Origin: Porphyra umbilicalis
Lineage: Eukaryota > Rhodophyta > Bangiophyceae > Bangiales > Bangiaceae
Direction of reading: 5' to 3'
DNA length: 64,000 bases
Assembly: GCA_002049455.2 (NCBI GenBank)
Contig: KV918913.1
Span: 112,114 to 176,113 of the forward strand
Position numbers and translations under genes: made by a program. Positions 12,716 to 24,111 of this stretch are shown piece by piece; positions within the stretch are counted from its first letter, which is position 1, and each line of letters begins with the position of its first letter. The notes under the pieces were generated by a model. The model saw nothing but the letters and a program-made list of their open reading frames with translations, did not search any database and was not told where the DNA came from.

Positions 12716-12937
12716 CAAGCGGACCGGCGTCCTTAGCTTTGCAGTCTTAGTCATCATCTATATTAGAGAAATTCTGGCAACCAACAGAAGTACTGTGAGG
12801 ATGGTACCGAGCTGTATTTGGGGCCCCAACGTCTGTCCGGAAGAAAGGCCTTTCATTCGGCCGCTCGTCCGACCGGACGACTGCCGATCGCTGGGACAAA
12901 CGAATGCCGATTCGTCCGGCGGATGCCATCCGAACAA

Positions 12938-13072
12938 TTATTGTGCTTCTCACAAAAACTGGATCCGCAACATCCGCTTCAGCATCATGAACCGCCCCCT
13001 GAGCCAATGAAACAGTGATTTTGCAACGGAAGCTGATGCACCGAGGTCCAGTTTTTGTGAGAAGCACAATAA
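12938..13072. repeat. Perfect 26-bp inverted repeat
   Basis: TTATTGTGCTTCTCACAAAA at 12938 onward is repeated in inverse orientation ending at 13072; the 26-bp arms pair without mismatch, separated by 83 nt. A weaker inverted pair (CTGGTGCCCTC near 11440 and 13105) encloses it, hinting at an older element nested in the hAT copy. Confidence 0.8.
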
Positions 13073-13650
13073 CGGACGAAAAAGGGCGTTTGTTCGAGGG
13101 CACCAGATGTCTGAAGATGCCCGGGATGGGCCAACACGGCTGAGATTGCCGTGCGGGCTGTCCGTGCACCTGTCACCTCTTGGGTGGCTGCGACCCACTC
13201 GCTGCGGAGCCACAGACACCCAGTCTCATTTGTGGCTGGCGCTCGCCCTTGCCCAACTAACTAGTTTAAAAACTGGTTATTGGCTACCGAACACATCGAA
13301 TGAACTGGTTCGGCCGCGCGAACCAATTGGGCAACCCTAGGGCCAACATGAGTGATGTCTGGCACGGTCGCCGCTGAGCGGGAGTGAGGGAAACCGAGGG
13401 ATACGTCGATAAAGCACAAGACAGTATGTATTAAAGTGCGCTAAAGCGGAGAGCACTGGGTTGGTCAGCACTGCCTGCAACGAGCTCTGACCCAAGGTAT
13501 CCCACCTCCAGCGGACTCTGTACTTAGCAGTCGCCATCGGAATCCCGGGGCGATCGGAATTCCGGGGCGAGCTATCATTTCAATTGCTCACAAGCACCTT
13601 GAAACGGCAAACCCAGTCGGACAAGCGAAGAATCAACCTGTGCATCCCGC

Positions 13651-15057
13651 ATGGAGTAACTGACCACGCCGACTCGACGAATGTCGAGTCCTTCCTCCGC
13701 CAATGGCGAGCCGTCATCAGATCAATTCAATTCACGGTCAGAAAGGACGCTCTCCCCGTGGGGAGAGGACACTCAACATATTTAGAGTCTCAACAATATT
13801 TGTTATCTACTTGTTAGATATTGCTCCAAAGCCTTGTACATGAGACACGACGGTGTACCGTGTACCCGATTTCAACCTGCCCCCTTCTCTATCGTCCCCT
13901 CCTCCGACTACCCTTCGTTCTTGTCTATTGTACATGCTCCCTCCCCGTCCCTCTTTTGTCCCTAGTCTCCGCCACAGCCACCCCCACCACCCCATTCACC
14001 CTGCAGGTCGCCGCCACCCCCCACCTCAAGAGTACAGTAGCGACGTCGCATCACCCCCCCCAACCCCCCCCTCGCCCACCATCAAACTCTGCAACCGCAA
14101 ACAGGGGGGGGTTATCCAAGGTGGGGGAAGGAAAAACGTGATGGGTGGTGGCGGGAGGGAGCAAGATAGCATACGAGAACCTACGGTACGCGGGAGCGGT
14201 GCAGCGGCCACAGCGGCGTGTGCCCAGGGACAGGTGGTGGTCGACGCCCGACTCGGCCGCCCCAAGGGCAAATCGCGCGCGCTGTTGCCACTTGGTGATC
14301 GGATTGCAAGTGCTGCCGTCGCTATCTGTGACGCTCTCATTGGCTGAATCTATCGAGGTGTCGGTGGTCGACAACCGACTGGCCAATCAGAATTTTGCGC
14401 GCCCAAAGGGGTTGGCCACGTCAATACGCGTCTGATCAACGGGGGCTGGCCCCCGTCCGCTCAGAGCCGGCTCTGTGGCAGCCGCCCTTCGTTCCCGTCC
14501 CCCTCGTCTCGACCCCTCCCTCCGCTCCTCTTGTTGCCCCGGTCCAGCATCCTCCGCCGTCGCCCCCACCTCTTCCCTCCACCTCGTCCCCCCTCCCCCT
14601 CTTGATGCTTCGTCCCTCCCCCACCCCCCGCCCCCCCGACCCCCGGCCCCGCTACCCTTTCATGCTTTTTTTTTTTGTCCTGCTCTGGTTGGAGTAGGCG
14701 ACGATGCCGCTGGGGGGGGGGGGGGTGGGGCTGCGGAGTTTTAGGGCGGAGGGAAAGGTGACGGAAGGTGCTGCAACCATGGACAGTAGGGGGCTGGGGG
14801 TCCGCCGACCAAAAAGGGAGGGAGGGGGGAGAGGGAAGGAGGAGGGATGCACGCGCACGGTGGCAGTCCAGTACCGTTCAAAACATTCTTCTTGTACCCT
14901 GTACAGCCTGCTGCATTGCTTTGAACTATTTAGGGTGAGGCGCCCTTCAAATGTTTAAGCCACATTTGAAAGCCCGTCGGGGGGCTTCGCAGGGAGGCAC
15001 GCCATTGGCTGAGATCGACTCGACATCCGTCGAGTCGGCGTGGTCAGTTACACCCTC
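13651..15057. mobile_element. Mutator-like non-autonomous element
   Basis: Inverted repeats of about 55 bp (GTAACTGACCACGCCGACTC to GCCAATGGCG) lie at 13656-13708 and 15001-15051. The 9-bp sequence GCATCCCGC occurs directly on both sides, at 13642-13650 and 15058-15066. Long TIRs with a 9-bp duplication fit the Mutator superfamily. The interior has no transposase frame, only C-rich and G-rich tracts and poly-T. Confidence 0.75.
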
Positions 15058-15076
15058 GCATCCCGCCCAGTCGCTC

Positions 15077-15240
15077 AGGCGATGCATTCGAGCGGGGTGC
15101 CTCCACATGCACACGTCGATGGGTGTGCCACAGACATACGCTGGGGCCAGCAACGTCCAGATGCTCGAAGTGCCCAGGCGATGCATTCGGGCGTGGGTGC
15201 CTCCTGATGCAAATTTCAATGGGTATGCCACAGGGATAAG
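15077..15240. repeat. About 99-bp direct duplication
   Basis: CAGGCGATGCATTCG occurs at about 15077 and again about 99 bp downstream, followed in both copies by GGTGCCTCC and a TGCCACAG block before CTGG. Two diverged tandem copies, non-coding. Confidence 0.65.
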
Positions 15241-15338
15241 CTGGCAGCCTCCGCTGCAGGAGGCTCCCGAACCTCGCGGCCACCCGCTTCCCTGTCACCA
15301 ACCCAGTCCACCGTTTTCGATGCCCATTTTCTTCAGCA

Positions 15339-16178
15339 ATGCCTGACCACTCCCCTCGTCCGCCTGGGTGCTTGTGCCGCTGTCGCTGCCCCGCGGCGCG
15401 CGCTTCAGCGCTAGATGACGCGGTCGCCCTTTGTGTGTGCCCTTGTCGCTGCGTGAGTATCTTCGGGGGTGAGCCCCAGTGTTGCTGTGTCTGCTCGTCC
15501 CTCGACGATGACAACCTGTCGCCGTCTGACACTACCGACGCCCCCCCGTTTGCACTGACCATTGTTGAAGGAGAAGGGGATACGATTGGCGACGTGGCGA
15601 CCGGCTCTACGCTCGCCATCTCCCAGTCATCGACGCCTCCACCTCCCACCGCGTTGGGCGTGCCACCACCCTCTGACGCGGCGCCGCCCCCGCTTCCGCC
15701 ACCTCAGGCCGTGATGCTGCCGGTGGACGCGACGTCGCCGTCGTCCTCGCCCGCGCCAGTGACCGTGCATCCGCCCGCGGACGGGTCGCCATGTGCCGAC
15801 GCGCCGCCCCCGTCGTCCTCGACCGCGCCCCCCGTGTCATCCCGGACAGCGCCCGCGCCTGTGCCGTTACCCGCGGACGGTTCATCGCCCGCCAGAGCGG
15901 TACTTCAGTCGCTCCCGTCCCCGCCTGAGGCCGTGGTACCGCCCTTGGCCGAGTTGCCGCCGCCACCGCCGCGTTCTTCGCCGTCTGTGCATGCGCCGGT
16001 GGAGACGCTACCTCTGCCGTCCTTCTCCCCACCCGTGGCCGTGCATCTGCCGGCAGACGCGGCCCTGGCCTCTGTTTTGCTCCCCCTACAGTCCTCAGAC
16101 GCAAACCATGCAGTGGCGCCTGTCGTGGCTGTGATCCTGGCTGTTGAAATCCCGCAAAAGCATCCCACATATGCATAG
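15339..16178 (+). CDS. Hypothetical Pro/Ala/Ser-rich ORF
   Basis: A 279-codon frame opening at ATG 15339. The first 60 residues are Cys-rich, then an acidic stretch (SSLDDDNLSPSD), then about 180 residues rich in Pro, Ser, Ala and Val with loosely repeated PV-V-PADGS motifs. No signal peptide, membrane span or known domain was found. The repeat keeps this one frame, which slightly favours real coding, but GC-rich DNA here readily yields long open frames. No splice signals or neighbours support it. Confidence 0.25.
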   Translation: MPDHSPRPPGCLCRCRCPAARASALDDAVALCVCPCRCVSIFGGEPQCCCVCSSLDDDNLSPSDTTDAPPFALTIVEGEGDTIGDVATGSTLAISQSSTPPPPTALGVPPPSDAAPPPLPPPQAVMLPVDATSPSSSPAPVTVHPPADGSPCADAPPPSSSTAPPVSSRTAPAPVPLPADGSSPARAVLQSLPSPPEAVVPPLAELPPPPPRSSPSVHAPVETLPLPSFSPPVAVHLPADAALASVLLPLQSSDANHAVAPVVAVILAVEIPQKHPTYA

Positions 16179-16524
16179 GCAATGCATTCTCATTGTCTGA
16201 CACACATCACGACCGCGTCATCAGCTGCCGAGTCAATCGCATTGCTTGCAGTTTCTCTCACCGAGTCTCCTTCGTGTCAATCCCTTGCCTGGCGCTCTGA
16301 CGTACGAGTACAGCCCATTTTGATCTTCGATATGTATGATACAGTGATTTCCCGCTATAAGATCGCCGGCCATAAGATCGTTTTCGAAAACAAATCAACA
16401 CATATGAAAATTGGTGTGCGTTTCCAGGTCGTCAAGGCAGCTAAATCTGAAATAAAAATAAAATGAAACATAAAAAATGCAAGGGCCTTGCTACATCACC
16501 CCCGATCCATGCGGCCCCCCCATT

Positions 16525-17399
16525 TAAGGTTGTCATTTACCGATCGGTGCGATTTTCTGTACCGTTTACCGGGCGGTATACGGGTATACCGATATCGTAT
16601 CGGTATCTCGGTATCATAATTTCTTAAGTAATTCCGATTCTCGGCACTCGACCGGGCTGCCCACTGTCCCCCAACCAGCGGAACCACACAGACCAAGCCC
16701 TTCCCAGGCCCTCTCGACCCCATCCCTTCACCCCCACGCCCATGTTTTCCAACGCACGCCAAACCGCACCGTTTAATCATCACGCACCAAGGCAAGCATG
16801 TCCACAGCAAACTGCTCCCCCGTCCTGCTCCCAACCGAGTGACGCAGGGGAAACCCAATGCAGTAGGCGACCCAGTAGTTTGACGCGCTACCATCGCCCC
16901 GCTTGTAGCGCTCGCCCGTCCGTCGAAACGCCTTCCACACGGACATTGTCGTGGCCTGCATCGTCATGCAGGGGACGGGGTACGGAGGGGTACAAGCAGA
17001 GGAAGGGAAAAGCAAAAGGGCAGGCAGAGGAGTGCAGAGGAGTGCGCGCCCGGAGACAGGGTGCTCAACGGTATGGGTGGGGAAGCGGGAGAGCGTCGTG
17101 CACCTGCCGCTGTGCGAGACAGAGCGCGGCGAGCGGCCGTTGCGCGGAGCTGTCCGGACTGGTGCCGCTTCGATCCGGTGCCTGGCGTCTGCGCCGCAGG
17201 CCCGGCTGAGCCAAAGCAAGGCTGCTTGGCCAGTGACTGTGAGCAGGTGTGGCCACGGGGCCAGGTGGACTGGGGTGGTATGCCAGGCTGTGGTACCCGA
17301 TGCGCCGACAAACGTAGGTGGCCTGTTGCCAGTCGGGGACAGGTCAGCGACCGTTACCGATTTCGTGTACCGACCGAATTTACCGATCTGCCAACCTTA
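16525..17399. mobile_element. Family-A element, copy 1 (7-bp TSD)
   Basis: Begins TAAGGTTGTCATTTACCG and ends CGATCTGCCAACCTTA, flanked by CCCCATT at 16518-16524 and 17400-17406. Both ends are rich in CGGTA/TACCG motifs. Its termini match, in opposite orientation, those of the copy at 26423-27213. The interior has no transposase frame. Confidence 0.85.
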
Positions 17400-17406
17400 C
17401 CCCATT

Positions 17407-18880
17407 GGCCTGGCTCTGTGGCTGTCGAAGTCCGCTGCGGCATCTGGCACCATCCAAACGACAATATCAGGGGCCAGTTGCATGTGCTGCCCTGCGCAGC
17501 CATCATGGCTATATATGACAAGTTGGTCCCCCAGGGCAGGGACCAGGTAGCGAAGCTTCCACTTTTCGTGAGAACACAGACACACAGGTCGGGAAAAAGC
17601 CAGTAGTCACCAGTGCGCATCCACCAGTTCTTGACATTCGATCAGATTGACTTGGAGATAGCCTCACAGGACAGATCTCGATGAGCTGAGTCGAACGGTG
17701 TGTCCAACTCCAAAATAACGTTTGCTCAAACAATAAGGATTCTATCCTAAGGCGCCAAATGTGTTTCCCGTCACACGAGCGAGTGCTTCACCCATTCTAC
17801 AAATATTGTTGGGATGACTGACAGAGCAATTAACTTATCATGTGATGCAGTATTCAGCATAATGGTTGTACATCGGGGGAGCGTCTCTTTTCGATGCTGC
17901 CATAGAATTCCGAGCTTCAGCACTGTAATGAGGCCTTTCGTTCTGCTCCTTCACTCTTCTGACCACGACGTCGTTGGGTCCCTTTCTTCTTTCCCAGTTG
18001 TTGTTGTGTCCCTTTGTCTTCTCCAGTTAAAGCGTCCCCATTGTCGGTCCCCATTTGGTATCTTCATCTTTGTCGTATGATTCTCAGCACAAAGAAATGG
18101 TCAGCAAGGCAGACAAGCGCAGCACCCGGCGCGCCGCCACACGCAGGGGGAGGTCGGCAGCAGAGGCGATCAGATGCCTCAAGAAAAGAAGAACAGAAGA
18201 GTAAACAACCCGGCTGGGGCTCGGGGGGGGGACGGGGAAGGACGAGGAACACATTGAAGAAAAAACGTACCTGAGTGCAGCGCAACGTGCATGGTGTGCG
18301 GAGGGGGGGAAGGGGGGGGGGAAAGAAATGGGCGGATGCGGCGCGCGGGGGCAAAGAAAGGGGCGGATGTGGCGAGCGCGTCCAAGAAAGAGCACGGTGG
18401 TGCGGTGACGACGATGGAGGGGTGCTGTGAAAGGCCCGACGGAGGGGCGAGATGGCGAGACGACGGAAGAGGGCGGAGACGCGGTGCTGATATGGCCGCA
18501 AAGATGCGCGCTGCTGACCATTTCGGGGCTCTTGTGTGGAGTACAGTGGGGGTTCCAGGAAGGCATCTGTAAACGCTTTTGGAGGAAGCTGTAATCGCTC
18601 GCATGTGTAATCCTTCTGGACCAGAGCGATCGTAGGCCATCGAATGCTGAAACGTGGATACGCGTGATTGGGCGTACAGATGGGATCATCCAATCACATG
18701 GCCTAGAGGGTGACCATCAAACAGACCAGGGCCATCAATTTCATGCAACGTGGCTGCCTGAGCGTTGAGAACGCGAATGGATCCCTACTAGAAGCTTCGC
18801 TAATATGTATCTCCCACCGCCTGTCGCGGTCATCGCTGGTGCGCCTGCCTGAGCGCCCCCCCACTGAACGCCCTGCCAGC
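17407..18880. other. No recognisable gene
   Basis: Open frames on both strands (for example 18064-18693 minus) overlap one another and show no domain. Purine-rich G-runs occur at 18220-18330. Nothing supported. Confidence 0.45.
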
Positions 18881-21800
18881 GGCGGTGTCTCGCTCGCCTG
18901 CCCCCACACCTTACGCGCAGACCCCGCCAGGCCCCCCTCCCGCCTGCAGGCCCCGCCACGGCCGGTGCTCGTCCGACTCAATCCCGCCCCAACGCCCGCA
19001 CAGGGCACCCCGCCCCGACAACGCCTGCGACGGACGGCCGCCCCAGCCGCCCCACCAGTCACCCCCGGCGACCGACTGCTGCGGCACCGCTCACCCGCCA
19101 CCGCCGGTGACCGCTAGCCCCCACCGCCCTCACCACCGCACCCCCCCTCCCTGCCGTCGGCGCCGTTGGCGGCCGCCGTACAGCTTGCCGCCGCGACCGC
19201 AACAGCCGGCCACCTTGCCCCTCCTCTCCGCAGCTGCCGTGACGTGCCGTCACACCCCACTGGGCTGACGCTGCCACGCGCTGCCGCCATCTCCCCTCCA
19301 ACGGCGGCTGTTGCGCCTCCCGCCAACCTCGGCCGTGACGCCGCCACCCCCGCAACCGACCTCTGCGCCCGGTGTGTCGTTGTCCCGCTCCCCGCCGTCG
19401 CTGCTCTCGCCAGTCGCTGTGTCCCAGCCCGCCCCGGCCGTCACCGCCGCCGCGCCCTGCCGCCGCGCGTCGTGGTGCCCCCCCTCCTCCTCCTCGCCGG
19501 CGGGCTTGCCCCGCCGGCACCACCAGCGCCGCCGATAGCCGAAAGGCCGGCTGGCGTCGCCCGCTTTGGCGGGCGGGTGGGGCGGAGGAGGGGAAGGCAC
19601 CTCGGCGCCGGTGGTCGGGCGGGTCGCGGCGACTTCGGGGCCCGCGGCGGCCGCGTCGCGCCGGCGGACGTGCTGCCGCTGCCGCCGCCGACCGCCTCTC
19701 CCCTGTTCGCCGCAGGCACCTCACGCGGACGTCATCCTCCTCCTCGCGGCCGCCCCGCCGCGACGCCGCCACCCCCACCACCGACTGCTGCCGTCCTCCC
19801 CATGGCCGCCGTTCCATCCCGTCACCGTCCCGTCCATCGTTGTCGCGGCCGCCGCTGGCGGGCGTCCCCCTGCTCGCCGCCTTGGCCGCCGCCGCGCGTC
19901 GTGGCGCCCCCCCCTCCTCCTCCTCACCGGCGGGCTTGCCCCGCCGGCACCACCAGCGCCGCCGATAGCCGAAAGGCCGGCTGGCGTCGCCCGCTTTGGC
20001 GGGCGGGTGGGGCGGGGGATGGGGAAGCGCCACGGCGTCGTTAGTCGGGCGTGTCGCGGCTGCGGTGGCGGCGGCGGCGGCGGCGCCTCACAACGCCGCC
20101 GTCGCTGCTGCCGCGGGCGCTGCCGGCGTCAATGGCGGCGCCGTTTCCGGTGCTATGATGGCCACTTCGTCGATCACGGCGCGTCGACCGCTGCCGCCAT
20201 GCCGGCCATTGCATGTGTGGCGCAGACTCGGTCGCAAGGCGACAGCCGTCATCGCCACCGGGAGCCCCACGGCCGTCACCCTGCCGGACCCCCCCCGTCC
20301 GCCAGGTGGCTTTGAACACTTACTGGTGGCGGGTGGGGGCCCGGCACCACCGCGCAGCCGACCCGCTTGTCACACAGCGGGCGGCTTTTGCGCCTGGTGC
20401 CTTTGGGCACCAGGGTGTAGGGGACGGCCGTCCTGGTGACGGTGGCGATGACAGCTGTGTCCGGCGCGACCGTGTTGCTTTTTCCGACAACGCTCTGCAC
20501 GGTACGTGATGCGCTCTTTTGTTCATTTTGGTATGTGCGGTGCCTCTTTCGTGACGTGCCTTCCCCAATGGTATGGAGTGGTCTGTGTGTCTAGGTTCTT
20601 GATTCTGACTCTCGTGTTGCTTGCGCTTTCGTCGTCCCGCTTCGCTTCTTCTTGGTTCTTTCCATCCGTCCATCGTTCTCCTCTGCACTACTGCACCGCG
20701 CCCCAAACATTGTACCAAAACGCATGAGATAGCCCCCCATGCCCTATATCGATGCAGACGGCCTGCGACCGACCCCGCCCCCGCCCGCTATTTTCATGGC
20801 GGCGGCCCACCATTTTCCCCGTTCTGGGGGGGAGGGGGCGGCCTGCGGCCGCCCCCTCCCCCCCAGACCCCCCCCTCCCCCGCCCGCTGTTTTTATGACG
20901 GCGGCCTACCATTTTCCCCGCTCTGGGGGAGAGGGGGCGGCCGCAGGCCGCCCCCTCCTCCCCCAGACCCCCCCTCCCCGCCAGCTGTTTTCATGGGACC
21001 CGCGCTCATCCTGTGGCCGCGCTTGATACACGTGGCTAATCCTTAAACGAGCGAAAAGCGCGTTTACCAACGCCTCAAAAGTGCAACCCCCCTCCCCCCC
21101 CAGACCCCCCCCACTCCCCCAAGCACCGGGTTGGAGACCAACCCATCATTTCCTTGCTGCCGATCTCTGTTCCCATTGGTGGACACGAGAATCTCTTTCC
21201 GAGGCCGTTGGATGGCCGCCGCCACATGCGCCTCCAGCGGGGCTCAACGAGATTTCCGTTGAGCCTCCCGCCGCCTCAGAGCCGTCCAGCGGGGAGTATC
21301 TCCCACGCGCGTGCGCTGGCACGGCCACACAGCGGCGGAATGGCGCCCCCCCGTCCCACACGCCCAACCAACGCTGGTGTCTCGCCCGTCGGCCGCCGAC
21401 CCCCGCGCACAGGCCCCGCAACGCGTGCCCGGACCCCCCCCCCCCGCAACGCGTGTCGAGGGCCCTGCAGGCGGTCAAGAGGTGCACTGCCTCGGGCTCC
21501 GCCGGCCACCATCGGTGGCCAACACTCGCCCCGCCGGCATGGCGCTGCCCGCCGCCACCGGCGTCACCGCCACCGGCGTCACCGCCGCCGGCGTCACCGC
21601 CGCCCCCAGCTCGGCACGTCCCCGCCCCCCCCCCCGCACCTGGCCCCTGACCCTATGGGCAGGCTTGGCTGGCCGTTTTCACGGTCTGGTGTTGGTTGGG
21701 AGGGAGGGGACGACGCCGGGTGGTGGGCGGCGGACGACGCCCGCTGCCGCGCCGCCGTCGCCGTGGCCGCCGGCATCGTCGCTGTCGTTGCCGACGTCGC

Positions 21801-22490
21801 CGCCCCTGCCCCCGCCTTGCCCGCCCCATGTTGTGGTACGTTTCTTGCCGGTCGCTCTGTGCTTTTCGCTGCGCCGTCCCCCCGCGAGAGCTGCGCGCGC
21901 ACGTCGCCGTGCGTCTCGACTGCAGGCTTCCTTCGTGTGTACCGTGTCTCTCTTGTGTGTCTGTGTGTGTTTGTCTGCGCACACCCCCTCCCCTCTTTCC
22001 CCCGCCCCCCACCTCGCCCTTGCCGTCGCTGTTGCTTTCGCCCGCGCCGCCACGCTCGGCCCCCCCCAGCCCTCGGGCACCACCAGCGCCGCCGACCCGC
22101 AAGGGCGGTGGGCGTCGCCCGCTCTTTTGCGGGTGGGTGGGGGGATGGTCGGGAGCCCCGTCGCGGTCGCCGTCGCCATTGCCTTTGCCGTTGCCGTCGC
22201 GTTTGACGCTGCGCCTTTGGGCGCCATGACGCGGCCGCACGGCCTCGGCCGCCGTCGCTGCCGTTGCCGCGACGGCCGGCCCCCATGCCGGACGCCCCCC
22301 CCCCTGTAGTGGACATTTGAACACGTAGCGGGGGGGGACAAGGCGCCCGGCACCACCAGCGCCGCCGACCCGCAAGGGCGGTGGGCGCCCCGCGCTCTTA
22401 CGCGCCGGGGTGTGGGGGTTGGCCGTCCCGGTGACAGCGGCGACGGTGGCCGCGGCCTGCGCGGCCGTGTCGCTCTCGCCCCGGTGGACC
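18881..22490. repeat. GC-rich, internally duplicated, hairpin-rich block
   Basis: A segment at 19468-19587 is repeated almost exactly at 19888-20012. It contains two self-complementary hairpins (CCGGCGGG-CTTG-CCCCGCCGG and CCCGC-TTT-GGCGGG) around GGCACCACCAGCGCCGCCGA. That core recurs near 22077 and 22350 with altered hairpins. The stretch 20270-20480 also resembles 22270-22490. Long open frames in many phases are low-complexity Arg/Pro/Ala and I do not call them genes. Confidence 0.65.
20824..20966. repeat. Two copies of a G/C palindrome
   Basis: Near-perfect palindromes of about 42 bp at 20824-20865 and 20923-20966: CTGGGGG then GAGGGGGCGGCC, a 3-4 nt turn and the complement. Each follows CCATTTTCCCCG. 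A third copy lies at 23205-23249. They would form very stable hairpins. Confidence 0.8.
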
Positions 22491-22639
22491 AACTGGTACG
22501 TTTGTCTCTGCGGGGCGCCCTCGTGCTTTTTTGTATGGCTTGTCTGCTGCTTGTGCGCGTGCCGTTGCGTCTGGGCATGAGTCTGACTCTGCTCCTCCTT
22601 TTTCTCCTCCTTTTTCTTTGTCCCTGTTGCTTCCCTGTT

Positions 22640-22860
22640 CCCTGGCGCCCCTCTGGTTGCCATCTATCTTTGCTCTGCTTTTTTTCGGGTCGCCTCTGCC
22701 TTGTTTATTTTTTTCTGGTCTCCCCTGCCTTGCCTCTGCTTTTTTCTGCTTTTCTCTGCCTTGTCTCTGCTTTTTTCTGTTTGTCTCTGCCTTGTCTCTG
22801 CCTGTTCCTGCTTGTCTTTGCCTTGTCTCTGCTTCTTTTTCGCCGCGAGCCCGTGCGCCG
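22640..22860. repeat. Pyrimidine-rich minisatellite
   Basis: Imperfect tandem units around CTGCCTTGTCTCTGCTTTTTT, about seven copies, nearly pure C/T on the plus strand. Open frames read as Leu/Phe/Ser/Cys-rich peptides that mimic membrane segments but reflect composition only. Confidence 0.75.
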
Positions 22861-23204
22861 CCTCGCGCCGTGTTGACGCACTCCCCCTCCCCACTCGAAT
22901 AAAGCGCCTCGGCGCTGGGGGGGGGGGTTTGGGCGCACCCGCGCCAAGGCCGGGTGCGCCTTCGTTTCGACTCGGTCCAGGTTTTTTTTCAGGGTCCAAA
23001 ACGTAGCTTGATACGTCAAATGCCGGGACTTTGCGGGCGCATGATGCCCCCGCAAACCCCGAGCCAAATAAACCCACCCTGTTGCTGTTTGCTGCTGGAC
23101 CATGCAAGAAGAAACTCAAACTTTCAAACTTAATCACGCCCGCCATCGTCGCGGCGCTCTTCATCCCGCACGCCGTCGTCGCCGCGCTATTGATTTCGTC
23201 CGTT

Positions 23205-23249
23205 CTGGGGGGGGAGGGGGCGGCCTGCGGCCGCCCCCTCCCGCCCCAG
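23205..23249. repeat. Third copy of the G/C palindrome
   Basis: Same design as the pair at 20824-20966: G-run, GAGGGGGCGGCC, short turn, complement. Downstream, 23406-23475 also duplicates 21078-21150 (both contain ACCGGGTTGGAG and ACCAACCCA), so a larger unit was copied. Confidence 0.75.
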
Positions 23250-24111
23250 ACCCCCCCTACCCCCGGTCTGCGTCCACCCCTTCCCCCCCCTGACCGCTCC
23301 CTCCTCGCATGCTGTTTTCACAGGATTCAGCGATTCCAGCGTAGCCATTGGTCCACGTTTTAAAAGTCTTAAATACGAAAGTTGACCGTTTATGTCGGCT
23401 TCAAAAGTGCTTCCCCCTCTCCCCCCGCAGACCCCCCCCACACCCCCAAAGTACCGGGTTGGAGTACCAACCCAGCACAGTAGAATAGGCACGATGACCC
23501 AAAACAATGCGGGGAGGGGGGAGGGAAGGAGGGGGGGCGAAGGAAGCTGGGGAAGGAGACGAGCGAGCGGCTTAACCACGGACAAGCGAGCTGCTCTAAT
23601 AGGCCCAAAATGCTTTGGCTAGTATCTGGAATGACACACAGGTGTCGGAGGGAAATCCTTCCCGGCTGCAAGTCCTTGGCGAGGCCGAAAACCACTTGAT
23701 CTGACCGTACTCTGGGGACGGCACGCCATTGGTCACATCGCCGTTCCGTTCTCCGGAATGGGGACGTGCGTTTACACCCTCAATTCTGCCATTCCACAAG
23801 GTACCCCATTCGAGGTGCATCGGCCCGTCGAGTCAGGACCTCATAGCCGCGTTCGACAGGATCGGAATTCGATGCACATTGAAGACTGCAGCAAAAGCGG
23901 TCGCTGTTCGACTGATGCGCATCGGCCGGGAACGATTGGATATAGATGGGGAAAATACAAAGGTGGACGATGGACTTCATTCGTGATGACAGTGGCCGAA
24001 TCCGTTGATTCGCAGAGGACAAGCGTCCGCCATCAAATGCATTTACGGTGTTGTGCACATGTTCTCACGAGTCTCTTCTTTTCTATTGAAGCCAGCAGAC
24101 TAATTTAGTAT
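23250..24111. other. No gene; part of the duplicated unit
   Basis: Holds the second copy (23406-23475) of the segment at 21078-21150. The remainder is mixed-composition DNA with short frames that I cannot assign. Confidence 0.45.

Larger units (their letters stand above)
10085..13339. mobile_element. Non-autonomous hAT-type element, 3.26 kb
   Basis: Terminal inverted repeats TAGGGTTGCCCAACTGG (10085 on) and, on the other strand, TAGGGTTGCCCAATTGG (ending at 13339) differ at one base. They are flanked by a perfect 8-bp duplication, GGGCCAAC, at 10077-10084 and 13340-13347. Eight-bp duplications and TAGGG-type termini are hAT hallmarks. Subterminal AACTGGTT motifs recur at both ends. No BED-finger or hAT transposase frame is visible. 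The interior is made of minisatellites and further inverted repeats, so the element must be mobilised in trans. Confidence 0.93.

Noticed and set aside
11437-13110. Separate transposon nested in the hAT element, with CTGGTGCCCTC ends
   Set aside because: The inverted ends are short and diverged and no target duplication was found.
22531-22902. Apparent membrane protein in the pyrimidine-rich stretch
   Set aside because: The Leu/Phe/Ser pattern follows a CT-rich minisatellite and appears in more than one frame.
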